Shown here in pieces: positions 63,586 through 64,000 of a DNA stretch of 64,000 bases (positions are counted from its first letter, which is position 1; every line of letters starts with the position of its first letter). The DNA comes from Diogma glabrata (lineage: Eukaryota > Arthropoda > Insecta > Diptera > Cylindrotomidae), in contig OY856187.1 in the NCBI GenBank assembly GCA_963693315.1, positions 380,593,306 through 380,657,305 on the forward strand, read 5' to 3'. A model generated the notes under the pieces. It worked only from the letters and a program-made list of their open reading frames with translations. It did no database searches and had not been told where the DNA came from. A program made the position numbers and the translations under genes.

Positions 63586-64000
63586 TACGTCTGTGGGTGG
63601 GTGGGTTGGTTCGTGACATTCCTACATAGGATCTTGATGAAACTTTGGAAAATGATCCAGGTTCACTTGGAAATGGAAGATCTGGATTCATTTTAAATTT
63701 GGATAAAATTTTGGGGGTCTCCCAAACACCTCTAAGTTTAAATCTTCAATAACTTCTAATTCCGGCTTATAATCTTATTGAAACTTAGTATATAAGGTTT
63801 TAGTGCTGCTTCCAATATTTCTGCATACCAACTTCCGGTTTGTCACTTCCGGTTACAAGTTTTTTTTCAGATGTTTATTCCTACTGTAGATTACAACTAC
63901 ATACATCACTACTGTAGCTTACATTTTCATGAAACGTTGGTAAGCTTTTAAGTAACATAAAAAATATTTTATCAGTTTTTAAGGTGCGTTGGATAAAGTG
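63586..64000 (+). repeat. 610-bp tandem repeat family, unit at window edge
   Basis: TCTGTGGGTGGGTGGGTTGG, GATCTTGATGAAACTTTGGA, CAACTTCCGG and CACTTCCGGTT follow in the same order as at 52,540-52,900. The unit continues past the end of the window. Confidence 0.85.

Overview
The window looks like intergenic or long-intron DNA from an insect, or at least an arthropod. It is strongly AT-rich, has long (TA)n arrays, spliceosomal exon signals, no operon-like gene packing, and remnants of nearly every eukaryotic transposon class: LINEs, a Penelope-like element, Helitrons, several hAT elements, palindromic MITEs, a tRNA-derived SINE and an LTR-like pair. The species cannot be named from the sequence alone. 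No intact long gene, rRNA, canonical tRNA gene or CRISPR array was found.

The clearest host-gene signal is on the minus strand at 32,541-32,871. Two exons separated by a 59-bp intron encode the N-terminal third of an ELO-type very-long-chain fatty acid elongase. I could not find the exon with the catalytic HxxHH box or the first exon, so the gene either runs through very long introns beyond the window or is partial. A second well-formed exon of unknown identity (39,757-39,933, minus) and a possible first coding exon (61,503-61,521, plus) are weaker candidates.

Layout: 0.5-2.6 kb, (TA)n and Helitron remnants. 4-4.6 kb, a GGGCGTTATG MITE. 5.4-10 kb, three copies of a ~756-bp palindromic element inside (TA)n arrays, with a LINE fragment and tandem ~60-bp units. 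12-14.4 kb, an old interspersed repeat, a SINE and a TIR element. 14.4-27.3 kb, a stack of nested transposons (see below). 28-30 kb, a repeat copy and a second Helitron remnant. 32.5-40 kb, ELOVL exons, a 1.9-kb giant palindrome, a 250-bp hairpin element and the unknown exon. 41-45.6 kb, a head-to-tail array of a ~1.1-kb repeat ('R'). 45.6-48.6 kb, LINE and Penelope remnants. 49.3-50.4 kb, a hAT MITE with another palindrome inside. 51.5-52 kb, an unidentified decayed protein. 52.5-55.1 kb, a ~610-bp higher-order tandem repeat that reappears at the right edge. 56.1-61.1 kb, an LTR-like pair enclosing a DNA transposon with long inverted repeats.

The most informative structure is 14,398-27,258. 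A transposon gene with ~245-bp inverted termini is split by R repeats. These are split by hAT-A (TSD CATTTAAG), itself split inside its coding region by hAT-B (TSD ATCAAGCT). hAT-B contains hAT-C (TSD GGTTAAAC), which carries a tyrosine-recombinase-like fragment interrupted by a LINE (TSD AGATCT). All three hAT layers have perfect 8-bp duplications, so the order of insertion can be read directly.
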